64,000 nucleotides of DNA, from NCBI GenBank assembly GCA_922989275.2, contig OV277861.1, positions 39,186,623-39,250,622 of the forward strand. The letters are read 5' to 3'. The DNA is from Gari tellinella. Its lineage: Eukaryota; Mollusca; Bivalvia; Cardiida; Psammobiidae. Shown piece by piece: positions 24,501 to 39,500 of this stretch (position 1 is the first letter of the stretch; the number at the start of each line of letters is the position of its first letter). A model generated the notes under the pieces. It was not told the DNA's origin. It did no database searches and saw nothing but the letters and a program-made list of their open reading frames with translations. The position numbers and the translations under genes are program-made.

Positions 24501-27500
24501 ACTATACTCAAACTCTTTATAAACTTGGACCTAGGTCACTGCGTTCTGAGACCACTAAAAAATAGATGAGTTGACAAATGGTACAGAAGGGGTGCAATTT
24601 GCATTTGATTAGACATTAATTTTTAGCTTGACTGTTCGTAGAACAGCAGAGCTAATGTCATACCCCCAGCGTGAGTGAGCATGGCCAATGTAAAAAAAAT
24701 GTGGACAGGTTGTTTTAAAGTTAAATACTTGTACAAGGATGCTGAAATTTTGTATGGAGGTTCATTTGTGGTTGCCACATTACAATTTAGTTCTTTTGGC
24801 CCTCTCTATTACATATAGTGTATAAAAGACAGGTGACAGCTTAAAGCAAGGTGAAAATAAAACAGCAAGCTCCATGAGGAGCTTGCTGTTTTACTGTCAC
24901 CTTGCTTTAAGCATTCACCTTTCTCAGACATATATAATAATCAATACAGTTAAGTGGTTGTAATATAAATGAAGTTTTCCTGTTGTTGTGCAGATCGCCA
25001 CTGCAGTTGTCTGTTGTGTTGGTAGATTTTGGTCGTCTTGGTTTCACTAGCAGTCTTCAATATATCCATCATGTTGTCAATATAGGTTAGTTTACACAGT
25101 GAACATAAAAATATTCCAAAGAGGAAATCAAGGTTATAAATACAAAGTTATTGAACCACTCTTTAGATCTTGACTTACATAATATTTTGAACTCTTTAAC
25201 CCTTTAGGCTTTACCCCATAGCCTATATTCTAAATGTATTAAAGTTTTGAAAGTATTTATATTTTGTTTCAGGGCACAAACCCTTTGGTAAATGAGTTCA
25301 TACCAAAGCTCTCCCACAGTTCGAGCTCCCCAAACTTCTCGAGTTTCTCTAGTATACCCCCACCTGGGCCACCTCCCAACTCCAACAATACGACATCACA
25401 GTTTACAGGTATGGTAACAAAACTTCAATTTTGAGCTTTTCTATTTGAAGCATAAGAAGCATTTATGCATTTAGGTTGTCTTAACCATTACTCTATAGAT
25501 ATACCTTTTAACGCCTTTAATTTATTATATTTCTCCACTAAATAAAACAGTTCTGCTTTAAAGCCACTATATTACTCCCACATAAACAGAATCTAACATT
25601 TTTCTTACATGAAATTTATGTCACTATCGTAAGCGTTCCATATAAAAAGAAGTAATACGTGGTGATATTTGAAGCAATATTGCTAACGAACAGTGAAATT
25701 TGTGGAAACAAGTAATCAAGTTTGTTTATTTTTGAATAGCGACGAAAATTTACGGACATACTCGGTAAAGCTCATTTGCATAATTCTATACAACAAGTCG
25801 AGTGCTTTACAACCAAAGAGAGACAACTCCTTTAAGTTTGGCCGTTAAACTGATGCAATGATACACATTGTCGCGGCCGAATCAATCACGTGACCTTTAT
25901 GCGATCGATCGAGAGTTCTCGGAACCAGCCCGTAATCTTATTTGTAAACAAACCCGCTTATAATGTAAACCACCACGATAAGAATTCGACACATTTAGGT
26001 AGGATTCTTTACGAAGTGGGTGCATATGTCAGGCTTCTTACACTTGATTTCACTTAGTTTTAATACATAGAAAATGCACACATATAAGAAATTGCGCGTT
26101 TTAAACACCAATTTGAGCGGGATTGTGCCTTTAATCAGTCGTGAATATGCACCATAAGAAAAACTCCATTCTAGTAGATGGTTTGGCACCATATAACCAT
26201 TTTATGAGTTGCAGTGCCGTAAAACCAAACTCAATCAATAAATCAATCTGGTACTTTGTAGCTTAAAGTAGGCTGAAGTTAAAGCCTTATGGGTGCATTT
26301 GGCCTTACTTTCAACCTGCTTTAAGTGGTCGCTAGAAACAGACTATGGGTTAATGTTAGATAATGTAAGCAGCTCTCTGCATTCATATTGCACTGTATTA
26401 AGCTCTCTTTAACCCTTTACCTAATAACCTGTGTATAACATTAAAGACAAGTGATCACTTGAAGCAGGTTGAAAGTTAAGCGGAATGGGCCTTAAGGCGC
26501 ATTCTGATTTACTTTCAGCCTGCTTTAAGCTAACATCTACGTCTAGGATAAAGAATGTATTTCTTACAGTACATATTACTGTATGAAGTGAAACTATTTT
26601 CTTCAGTGGATGTATAAACAAAAGGTGTAAAAAGTTGTTTTTTATAGGGTAATGGGTTTGATAATTACCAGATGATATTAATCATAGATATAACTATTCA
26701 ATTAATCTTTTGAATTTGCCTATAAGTACAGGGTATCTGAGTTTCAGCGCACTTGTTACTTTTAACATGTTGGGATCAGGCCATATTAGCTTCTCAAGGC
26801 ACTTGATAACTGTTCGGAACCAAACCTATATGCAAAGACTAGTTGAGTTGATTTGGCAGGTGTTATATTTTTTATTATAAAAGTGCTCCCTCTCTACAAC
26901 AGCAGCCAATTGAGAGACAAATATTGTGTGCGTTGTTCAGAGGGTGTTGTAGGGAGAGATTGGCTTACATTTGCAAACAGCTTGAACCCAGATCAGAACC
27001 TGCTGTTTGTAACTTGTTATATTTCTTATGTCAAAATGTCCACTAATTTTTAGGAAAAAAAAGTAGTCTACAATTTTTAGCAGTCTATATTGCAACATTT
27101 AAAGGGAGGTAATCAAATAACTCATATGTATGCAGTAAACCACTCTTATACAGTCCATTCCCTAATCAGTCCGATACGGCAGCAGCGCCTAGCTAAGACT
27201 GTTGTTATGCAATGTGTGTCTTAGCTAGGCGCTGCTGCCGTATCCGACTGATTAGGGAATGGACTGTATAAGAGTGGTTTACTGCATACATTTGAGTTTT
27301 CTGATTATATTGCAACAGTCAAAGTTTTGCATATAAATATCTTGTTTGGGGATCAGAAGCAAGGGTTGTTCTAAAGAGGGAGTCATTGTTGGGGAGGGAG
27401 CACTGTATTTGTTTCTCTAGTTATCCCCTGCCGAAAGGCAGAGGGATACTGTTTTAGGTCTGTCCGTCCGGCTGTGCGTGCGTGCGTCACGTTTTCCGTC

Positions 27501-30500
27501 CGCAACTGTATCTCTGAAACCTATAAACAGATTTGAATTAAACTTGGTATACTTATTTGTCATCATAGGAGCACCGTGGGAAATCAATTTTTTTTCAGAA
27601 AATTTTAGGAATTTATGAGTTATCTGCCCTTTTTGTGTTAAAAATGCCGTCCGTGCGTCCGTCACATTTTCCGTCCGCAACTGTATCTCCAAAACCTATG
27701 AACAGATTTGGATTAAACTTAGTATACTTATTTGTCATCATAGGAGCACCGTGGGAAATCAAATTTTTTTCAGAAAATTATAGGAATTTATGAGTTATCT
27801 GCCCTTTTTTGGTTAAAAATGCCATATTTAACAGTTTTTACACTCTAGCAACTACAGTATTCAACATATTTTGTTTATACTTGCACACATTGTCTATAAG
27901 TACAAGTTCTTGCAGGTGTGCAATTATTGTAAAAAAAGGGTACTTGTGACAAGAGTTATCTGCCCTTGATGTACTTAGAAATGCTAGAAAATGCTTTATT
28001 TTGGTATTGTTTACATACTAGAGCCTATAAATATGCATGGATTTTTGAAAAAACTTTCTTGAATTATGTATGGCTATTAGTTTTCAAATGAATTTGATTA
28101 TTGTTGAAAACGGAGAAATTAGTCATGAGTTATCTGCCCTTGATAAGTAAAAAAAGCCATATTTAACTGTTTTTACTCTCTGGCAACTACAATTATGAAT
28201 GGATTTAAATGATACTTTCACACGATGTCTATAAGTAAAAGTTCTTGAAGGTGTGCAATTATTGTCAAAAAAGGATACTTGTGGCAATAGTTATCTGCCC
28301 TTGATGTACTTTGAAATGATAGAAAATGCTTTATTTTAAAATTGTTTACATCCTAGTATCTATAAATATGCATGAATTTTGATAAAACAAATTCTTAAAC
28401 TATGTATGGCTATTAGTTTTCAAATAATTGTTATCATTTTTGAAAACGGAGAAACTAGTCAACAGTTATCTGCCCTTGATGAGTCAAAAAAACTATATTT
28501 AACAGTTTTTACCATCTAGAAACTACAGTCTTTAATGGATTTTGATTTAAATTACACATGATGTATATAAATATAAGGGTAGCAATTATTGTCAAAATAG
28601 GATACTTTGTGGCAAGAGTTATCTGCCCTTTATGTACTTAGTAATGCTCAACATGGCTTTATTGTTTACATGCTATTGTGTACAAATGTGAATGGATTTT
28701 GAAAAACAAATTAAATCATATATGGCTATTATTTATAGAATGATTTCAATTAGTGCACATTAGTCAAGAATACTCTGCCTTGATGAGTTGAAAATGTGTT
28801 TACACTCTAGTAAATTCTACAGTTCTGAATTTTTTTTAATAATACTTGCACACAATTATAAGTTCTTGAAAGTGTTTAATTACTGTTGAATTTGAATCAA
28901 GAGTTACCTGCCCCTGTCATACTTAGATTTATAATGCTACAAACGGCTTTATTTTTTGTATTGTTTAGGCTTTAAAATGTACAAAATTGAATGGATTTTA
29001 TAAAACTTTGTAAAAAGCTTTTGAATGTTGATCTTTAAAGACAGGTGATCACCATTTGCCCCTTCCTCCCACAATAAAGTTTGCCACTTTCTTCTGGACA
29101 ATCGCTGCGGCAGGGGATATCAGCTCTAAGGTGCTTGTTTTATCTGTTATAAATTTGTTTGTGAAGGTATGAGCCTAAATTCCACCGCCAGCCCTACCCA
29201 CAGTCCGCGGTTATCGCCTACCAACTCCCCACTGATGATGAGGCGTACAGGCTCCCCTGTGGCTCCTATACGTCAGAACAAACCCCCACCTGGGAGCACG
29301 ATACAAGAGAATGTCGGAGGAACTACATACTTCTACAATGCTGAGGACTTCACCGTTCAGAGAGAAGGAATTGTGAGTAGACATACAGTGGGGAAGACAT
29401 TTTTCTTTCTCATTTAACTCTCTCCCTGCCAAGTCTTATCGTCTGCTTTAACCCTCTTACTGCAAAAATATCTGGTAGTGTCGTCTACAATATTTTATGC
29501 CCCTGGCATCTATGGATGCGGAGGCATATAGTAATCATCCTGTCCGTCCGTCCGTAACAGGTTAAGTAGATTTTACCGTTTCGTCTAGCATCAACACCGC
29601 TTACTCAAATGCTTGGATACTTTTACAGTTGTTGCCTTGGACAATTCCCTTTCCACTAATATCACCCATATATTTTAAATGGGCTATTTCTTGGTTAACT
29701 AGATTTTACCATTTCGTCTAGCATCAGCATATCTGAATACAATGCTTTGATACTTAAACAGTTGTTGCCTTGAATCACTACCAATCCACCCATATTACCG
29801 AACCTTGATTTTGACCTTGACCTTGACCTAATTTGGACTTAGAAAAAATATATTGTCAAGGATGCCACGGGGGCATAAGTGTTTATTGAACGCGCATTCT
29901 TGTTTAAAGTCAGCTTTAGGGCTTGTTTGACTAAAGAAGCTGGCCTTTTAGATTGTTTTGTGTTTGAGCCATGCCATGACAACAACAGCCTTATTGTATT
30001 GCAACATTGAACAGACCAAGCAGTGTTGTCATCCCAGGTTCTGTATCTGAGTTTGGTCTACGCTGCCAAGTACCGTAAATAATACAGTTACATAAAATGC
30101 TTTAAATGCATGTGGCTGTCAAATAGTGTAGATCAAGACAAGCAGTGGTGTCTTTGCATTTCAATAAGTCAGCTTTTCTCATGGCACGGCTCATTTATAT
30201 TGTTTTATGTACTGCAGACACTGCCAAACTTTACCATGTACCATGGACCTCCAGCCCATATGGTTCACATGAAGGTGAAATCTAACATGCCCCAGTTCTT
30301 CATGCCAGATGAGTTGAAGATGGAAATACTCAACAAAAGCTCAATCACTATGGCCCAGATTGACATTGGTCAGAATATGGGTGAGTATGTAGGAATATCA
30401 TTTGAACATTTTCAGAGTTTTAACCTATGAGCCAATAGCCTGTTTCTAGTTTTGAAAGCACTTAAGCTTTCATTTCAAAAGATACTGGAAATAAATAAAA

Positions 30501-33500
30501 ATGTGCCATATGGTTGTATTTTCTGTATAAAACACTTTATACAGTAACGAATAAGCCACTTAAGACATATAGTAACTGAAGGCCCATTCTGCTTTATTTC
30601 AAGCTGTTAAGTGGTCACCTGTTTTCAAAAGGAGACACAGGCTATGGGGTAAATGGTTAAGCAAGAAAATTATCATCTGCCAAAATTTGTTGACTGCAAT
30701 TATGTGCAATAATCAAATTTTGAAGTTTTGAAATATTTAAACTGTTAGGATCTTGATCAAGAGTACAGAGTAAAGCAGTGTCTGATCTGGATCCAAACTG
30801 TTTGTAAAGTGGACTTGGTTTCGTATTACATTCCGTGTATTTAGTTAAACTTGAGATTTAGGTGAGTGAGGTCAGAAGTCCAGATAAAGTTAGTATTGTA
30901 AGTACTAACTTCCTTTTGTCTCCACTAGACAAGTTATGGTGCAAATACAGTAAAACCTCTCTATTATGACTACTAAATTGTGTGAATTGTTACCTGTTTT
31001 TAACAGTTGACTGCTTAAAGCAAGGTGACTGTTAAACAGAAAGCTTCTTTAGAAGCTTTCTGTTTTACTGCCACCTTGCTTTAAGCTGTCACCTTCCTCT
31101 ATTACAATTAGTTAACCTTCGTTTAAGTGGCCATAATAGAAAGGTTTTATTGTACACTATAAATTTGACTAGATGAGCTTAATGGTTGGAAACGTTCAGT
31201 TTACTCATTCCTATCTAGAGCCCTGTCAGTGAGAATAAATTAAACCTCTCTATAACAACCATTAAATGAGCTACTTTTTTCATTGTTTGAGGCAGGTATT
31301 GCTTAAAACAATATAAAAGTAAAAGCAGAAAGCTCATATAGAAGCTTATTTGCTTTAACTCTTGCTTTAAGCTAACACCTGTCTTAAATTCCCTGGTCCT
31401 TATAGAGTGGTTTTGCTGTATATTGTTCGAAATGGATTTTGTAAAATGTGTAACTCTTGTCATTAAATCTGACCTTTGATCATATGACCTTTTCAGACAT
31501 CCCATCTGAGGTAGACACGTACAGAAACTTGTTCCCTCTAGAGCCCCCTCCTGACAACCATCATCAGAAGTCTAAAACCTTTGGCTACCCCACTACATGC
31601 TATAAAGCCCTGAATACCAAAGATGGACAGACCTACTGCCTTAGGAGAATACATGGTAATGTTTGTTAAGTCTTGTCTTGTCAGTCTTGTCTTCAAAATC
31701 TTGTTATCAAGACAGGTAATAGAATTGGAAATTGAATAAACCATAGCATGAAAATATCTTTGTGACAAATTATAAATAGGGTCATTTGTTGTTATTGAAG
31801 TGTTACTAGGTTTTTATTTGGCATGATAAACCAAGATTTTGCAGAAATGATAGGGATATTGTTTCTGTATTATGATTTTACATCATATTGACACTATTTC
31901 AGTCATATCACGACGTCAGCTAATTACAGGTGGAGGAATACCCCAGAAGTCTTCTATGGTCTGTTTCTGGCAATATAGCTATATTGAAGCCGTTCCTTAT
32001 TTTTACAGGTTTCCGTCTGGTGAATACCAAGTGTATGACCCTAGTAGATATGTGGAAGAAAATGTACCACCCAAACATAGTTCAGTTGAGAGAGGTGTTT
32101 ACAACTAAGGCATTTGGTGATCACTGTAAGTAAAGGATTATTTATATCAAGTGACTATATGTTTGGACTGATGGAGAAACGGAGACACCTGACAAGGGAA
32201 ACATTTATTTCCATGGAGTTCAGAGATCCTATCATCCAGATAAGGGGAGTATTTAAAAAACTAAACTGTTTATTTCTGCATTAAATCCTATGGTGTCACT
32301 AGTACTACTCATTAGAATCGTCTCAAACAGACTATTCTAATAAGTATTAGTAACACCATATGATTTGATGCAGTATGAGTGAGAAAATGTTGTTCAGATT
32401 ATTCCCCCTTATCTGGAACCCTGGAATTTCTTTGATCTCTGCAAACAGTTTTGATTTAGACGAGCTCTAGAATAACTGGTAGTCAAAAGCACTAAGTACC
32501 TATATCCAACAGTGTATTGACATGATACTGTTTAACCCAATAGCCTGTTTCTAATGTTGAAAGTAAAGCAGAATGTGTCTTTAGGCACATTCTGCTTTAC
32601 CTTCAGCCTGCTTTAAGCTGGCAGCTAGGATATAGAAATTAGTTATAATGGTTCATCTTCATGACTGTATAAATTGAATAATGGAACTATTTTCTTTAGT
32701 TGAGGAATAAATTGAATGGGCTAAAAGGCACTTTGATGGGGTAAAGGGTTCAAGCAAGATGAAATTGCACTTTCACCATGTATAATTCACTTATTAATTT
32801 ACCATCTGTATTTAACTGCATCAGTAGAAATTAATTTGTGGTGCCTATGTGGAGACAGTGGTAAAGGCTTTCTATGGCATTTATTGTGGGGGAAGAGTTA
32901 AATTTATTTACTGTTGAGCTATTAATTTCAGAATAAAGCAGATGATATTTTCAACAGATACTATTATTTCAGTGTTTATAATTTCTTATAAAATTTTGAT
33001 TATAACACCTCGTGCCCACCCATAGATATTAAAAAAGAAGGAACGCAACTATTCACTATAAAACATGCATGCGCTGTAGTGGCTTAATGTGAAGTTACTG
33101 ACTTAATATGGCTTCGATTATTAGTGCACTAAGAAATGTAGCGCAGTTGCTTCAGTGCAAATTATGGTTAAATTGAAGTGTTAGAATTGAATTAAAAAAT
33201 TCATAACAGTATATAATCGTGCAGTAGAACACGGGCAATTGTTAAGATGCAGGTCATTAAATCATGAGGCCGTAACTACTAGGGCTGCAACGGTTCAGGT
33301 ACTTCACGGTTCGGTTCGGGTTCGAGTAGACCCCTTCGGTTTTCGGTTATTTCGGTTCGGGTATTAGGATAAGAACTTGATAAAATCAACCAGAAAAAAA
33401 TTCTCATTTACTGGCACATGTCTACGCAGACAATAGATCTACACACTTTTTCGAAAACGATATCACTGTCATCTATAATTTTATCATATGTACGAGAAAG

Positions 33501-36500
33501 ATGTGCATTTCTTTCTACCATTTTAGGACAGATTGTAGCGAATTTAAGGCGTGGTTCGTCCCGACCTGATTTTCATTGAAGTTTCGTAACTAAGCTTTCA
33601 GCCTATTTTGTGTCAACGGTCAGTCTGGCTGGTCTTCCTTAAATGCCTCATCAGACGTCTAGTTATAAGCGCTAGAAGTAATACCTAGCTCCAATTATAT
33701 TATTATTTTACTGAAAAAGTCATTAATATTTCAGTTTAATTATTTACATCGCCATTCGCAAATTTGCGGTTGCTAAGTAATAGACTGGTTACCCTTTTCT
33801 GATGCTGATTCGACTTTGGTACCTTTGAAGCCGGGCTATCAATCGTGCGCATGCGTTAAGTGCTGGGTTTCCCGGAATTATAAATAGCCGATATGAAAAG
33901 AATGAGACGGACGAGAAGCGAGCTATTGAACTTACTGCAAGAAGTAAAGGTTAGAACTGTGATTTAACCACGGAATTATACACTGACGTCTTCTGTATAT
34001 TTCCTTGATTTAAATTTACATTTTGGAACGTCTGACCATCAAAAATATACACGCAGACTGCACGCTGATTGGTAAATTAGCGGTCTAGTGTAATTTACCA
34101 TACATCGGCGCACCGAACCGAAAATTTGCAGTGCCGACCCGAACTCGAACCGAGACAAACGAACCGAAAATAACCGAAATTCGGTGAACCGTTGCAGTCC
34201 TAGTAACTACACAGCTCAACTCCTACCCGTGCAAGATAATGCACTGGTATAATTTCTTAAAATAAAATAAACACTGTATTTTATTGCAGCCATTGTGTTT
34301 GTGTATGACTTCTTCCCGCTATCAGAGACACTGTTATCAAAGCACTTCAGTACTCCAAACATTGGCATGAATGGTTTCAACAACCCATTTACCATGGATA
34401 CATCAGCCCGACCCTTCAGTGCAGGCAAAGGTGAGCCACACCTCAATCTCTCTACTACAGTATTACTCGTAATATCCAATTTTTCGAAACAGTTCACCTT
34501 GCTTTAAGCTGTCACCTGTGTTTTATGAAATCAATTATTCCTGTTTTAGTGGTTGTAATAGAGAGGTTTCACTGTATTAAGCCGAACTGTAATTAACCCT
34601 TTATTGCATACCCTGGATCTAGTTTTGAAAGCATGTAACCACTGAAAGCTGGTTTACTGCTTTACTTTGCAAGAGCAGTTATATATTAATATGCTTTACT
34701 TTCAGTCTGCTTTTAGCTACTCTATAAAATGCAAGTAATTTTCAGTGGAGGAATAAATTAAAAGGCATACTTATGGGGTAATTGAATAAGGAGCATCAAG
34801 GTAATTAAAGACAGGTGGCTGCTAATTTGAAGGATGAATATATGCATTAACCAGTAGTGACACATACATTATTTTACAAACAGTTTGCTATGAGCCTATG
34901 ACAATTACAGTTTTCTTATGAAAGCAGTGTAGATATTGTAGGAGCCCTCTGATCATGGTCTTCTCTGTCAGTTTTCAAGATTTTGCATAAACAATCCTAA
35001 ATATTTAAGAATGGGCTTGACTTATTGGAAACTGGAATTGTCCATTTGAATTGAGTTATTTCACAGTTTGATTAGCCCATTACCCCATAGCTGTTTCTAG
35101 TTTAAAAATTAGGTGACCACTTAAAGCAAGTTGAAAGTAAAGCAGAATGCGCCTTATGGCACATTGTGCTTTACTTTCAGCCTGCTTTATTCAACCATCT
35201 TTTAGAATATAGAAAATATTTCTTATGTTACATATTCATGACTGTATAAATTGGAATTATTTTCTTCAGTGGATGAATAAATTAAAGGTGTAAAAAGGCT
35301 TATTTCTGGGGTAATGAGTTATGATGTGTGTTGTTTTCAGGTACTTCAGCACCACGTCAGCATGCAGGTCTTCTACCAGAGAGTCTGATCTGGTCATATG
35401 TGGTTCAGCTGTCATCTGCCTTGAGGGCAATCCATGCAGCTGGATTGTCGTGCAGAACCCTCGACCCATCCAAAATCATCATCTACAGCAAATCAAGGTA
35501 ATGGTATAATTAGTATAGAGTGTCTGTATCAGTATTTTAACAGCAAGTCTTAAGTTTTGAAGACAGGTGACCACTTAAAGCAGGCTGAAAGTAAAGCAGA
35601 ATGCACCTTCAGGCACATTCTGCTTTACTTTCAACCTGTTCTAAGCTACCACATGCTAGAATTTATGTCTTATTGTGCTTATTCATGGCTATAATTAATT
35701 ACAAAGTTTTATTTAGTTGAGAAATAAATTTGAGTCATAAAAATGCAAATTTATGGAGTAATGGGTTATGACAATTGAATAACCCCCATGCACTTTGACA
35801 GAGATGCTGCCAGTATGCAAGATCATTTGACTGCAGCATTACTTGTCTGATGATCTGCAACGAATCAATAATATAAGCAAATTCCTGCTAAACCTATTCA
35901 GTTTCTTCATATTTTGTCTGTCACTCATGTCAAATATAAAGATTTGCATGTTTAATGCCTGGTATCAATTTACTATTTTCATTCAGCCAAGTCTTGATAC
36001 ACATATTAGAAGCTGTGTAATCAAGTTGTATTTGCTAAATTCCGTAGTGATTATTTTATAGCTCCTCAAGTGATGATGAGTCTTGTCTGTTCATCCGTAC
36101 ATCCACATACACTCAGTGCAAAAAGAAATGCACAATTTTCATTTCACTATTTGTATTTAGAAGGAACGTATTTGTGAATTAATCTTTTCATTAAGGTCAG
36201 TAGTTCTGTCTGGGGCTATCAATATTCAAAAACACAACCTGCACAAATCGGTGCGATGTTTAAAACAGGCTGTAGTTCTCTTTCGCCGCCAAATTAATCG
36301 TGAGATTTTTACCCTTTCATTGTTTCATTGTCGTCTGCCTCAAATTTGTTGTTTGTAAGATCGTTTCAAAGTAAGATACAATGTAGTATGAATTAAAACA
36401 TATCGATACGAGTGACAAACAGTTTGGATCCTGATCAGACGCCGCGTTACGCGGCGTCTGATCAGGATTCAAACTGTTTGCAAATGCGCTTTATGGCGTC

Positions 36501-39500
36501 ATTAAGAGTGAAAGGGTTAAAAAGCAGCACACTGGTTTTGATTTTTTTGTTTCAGAACTTGTTACAGAATTAAATCAATCTTGAAATATGGTATTAGTAT
36601 TCTAATTTTCTTCAAGAAAAGATTCTTAATCTGCACATGAGCACGATGTGCGTTTCTTTTTGCACTGAGTGTATATAGTTCATACTTTGTCCATCCAACT
36701 CCTCCTACAGTTTGCGAGCTACAAACTTATGATTTTACAGGAAGTTGACTTTATTTGTCACAGAATTTCAGTCAATTGAATTTTATCATTTTTGCTTCCA
36801 ATCTGTATGCAGGTTGAAAGTATAGGACTCAGGATGCACAGATAAAATGATCACTGTAGTACATGGGGTATTTTTGTTTTGTTTCAGGTTACGGTTGAAC
36901 TGTTGTGGGATATTTGATGTGTTAACATTTGACAATAATCAAAGCAGCCCCATGGCCTTAACACCACACTATCAGGTAAGACCAAAATGTTGTGTATGTT
37001 ATCATGTTACTTATTATACAGAAAACCCTCTATTACGCCCACTAAAACTAAGGCTATTGGATTGTTTTTAAAAATGGGTGACTGCTAAAAGCAAGTTGAC
37101 AATAAAACAGAAAGCTCCTACAGGAGCTTTCTGTTTTACTGTCACCTGGCTTTAAGCAATCACCTGTCTAAAAACCTAATAGTTTATATAATTAAGTGGT
37201 TGTTATTGAGAGGTTTTACTGTACAGTCAAACCTCGATAGCTAAAACTTGGTTAAGTAAATTACGAGCTAGGTTAAATAGGTTGAATATAACATTGGCCA
37301 TATCTTTTGAACTGCATGTGATAGAGACTTTACATTTGGCATGTGTACTCAAGGCAAGTAGCTCTATTTTTCAAGATTTTGAAATTGTAAGAACATTACC
37401 TAGAATTTTATAGACAACAATTAAAGTATTAAATAAACTGTATAACCTGTTTATAACAGTCACTCAATAAAGAAATATGGCAACATCTTTAAGACAGATA
37501 TCTGTCTTATGTAATGGTAATGTACAGCAAAAACCTGTGTTAACCGGCCACTTAAACCAAGATTGACAGGTAAATGTAACAGCTGAATTCAGGGCATAAG
37601 CTTGCCCGTAATTAAGTAATTATTTGTCCATTAAGATCCACATACCTTTTAATTTAGTGGTCACTTAACACAGGTTTATCTGTCATCCAGAGAGTTCATG
37701 TAGGAGCTTTCTACATCGCTTAAGCCCTGTATAAAACAGTAAACTGTATGAAGAGATTGTCATCTTTCTACATCGAGTAGTTCACATTGAATGTATTTGA
37801 GAATATATGCAGAGCACCAGATAAGGGTAGTTTTTCAAAAACAAAAATCTTTATTTCTGAATTAAACCCTATGGTGTCACTACTCATTTGAATCGTCTCT
37901 TCGAGACGATTCAAATGAGTAGTAACACCATAGGATTTGGTGCTAAAAAGAGTGAGAAAATGTTGGATTTGTTGAAATAACTACCTCTTATCTGGAGCCC
38001 TGTATATGTAAGCAAACTGCCTACTATAATGTTGTTTGTTTCAACTTACAGCAAGAGGACCTCGTTTCCCTGGGCAAGGTGGTACTGGCTCTTGCCTGTA
38101 ACAGTGTGATGGCCATACAGAGGGACAACCTTCAGACTTCCATGGAGCTGGTAGCACGGAGCTACTCAGCAGATCTCAAAAATCTCATCCTGTAAGTTGC
38201 TAGCATTTTTGCTCGAGTCCCAATCAAGGACAAGTTTTCCACTTTATAAACTGGTATTGGTTTATGGCCTTGATAAAATTTTATGTCTGGGAAAGTTTCA
38301 TACTGCTATTTGTCCATCATTGCACAAGTGGTGAAGATCCCTCTAGTGTCTTGGATAAAATCCAGAAATATAGAAACTTAAACTGCATAAACAATAAATA
38401 TTTCTTTATCAAATAACATTCTTTTCAAGAAGGGAGGGAGGGACACCTCTTTTATACTTTGATTTTGCTAAACATGTGTCAAATAAAGTTCAAATTATGG
38501 ATATTGGTATTTATTTCAGTTATCTTCTTACCAATCAGAACCGTCCCCGAAGCATAAATGACATAATGCCTATGATAGGAGCAAGGTTTTACACTCAACT
38601 GGACTCGGCCCAGTTGAGAAGTGATGTCATAGAAAATGAGCTGAGTAAGGTAGGTCATAGGCGTTTCAGAGTTACAGACAAGTTTGATATTTCAAATGCT
38701 TACTCTCTTATTTCCTCGAAACCCTTGAGTGTGAACACACAGTAGAAATGTCTCAAAGACTTGCTTGCAAACAGTTTGGATCCTGATAAGGAAGCCACTT
38801 AACCCTTTTCTCAATAGTCTGTTCCTAAAGACAGGTAACCACTTGAAGCACATTCTTCTATACTTTCAGCCTGCTTTAGGCTACTATTTGCTAGAATGTT
38901 GAAAATATTATTTAGAGCAGATGGCGCCATGGCAGTGAATGAGTTAACACTAGTTAGTGGAGGGTTTTATTTGTTTTTCAGGAGGTGGAGAATGGCAGAC
39001 AGTTCCGGCTGTTGTGTAAACTTGGCATAATGAATGAAAGACCAGAGTAAGCATGCACTTGCAGAATTCAGTAAAACCTCTCTGTTACAACCACTAAATT
39101 GTTTCAATGACTAGATGTTAAAGACAGGTGACTGCTTAAAGCAAGTTGACTGTAAAACAGAGAGCTACTTTATGAGCTTTCTTTTATACTGTCATCTGTC
39201 TTTTATACAGTTAATTAGCATTTATAGTGGTTGCAATAGTAATAGATGGGATTTACTGTATTTTAATACTGTAAAACCGGTTTTATTCGTGAGAATTTAA
39301 TTTACGCGTTAATCTGCGAATGTCTCTAGTTTTGAAAATAGGTGACTTCTTAAAGCAGGTTGAAAGTAAAGCAGAATGTGCCTTAAGACACATTCTGCTT
39401 TTCTTTCAGCCTGCTTTAAGCTACCACCTGCTAGAAATATTGCATGATGTCGCGAATTAATACAAAATCGCATTATGCAAAATATTCATGACGCGAAAAA

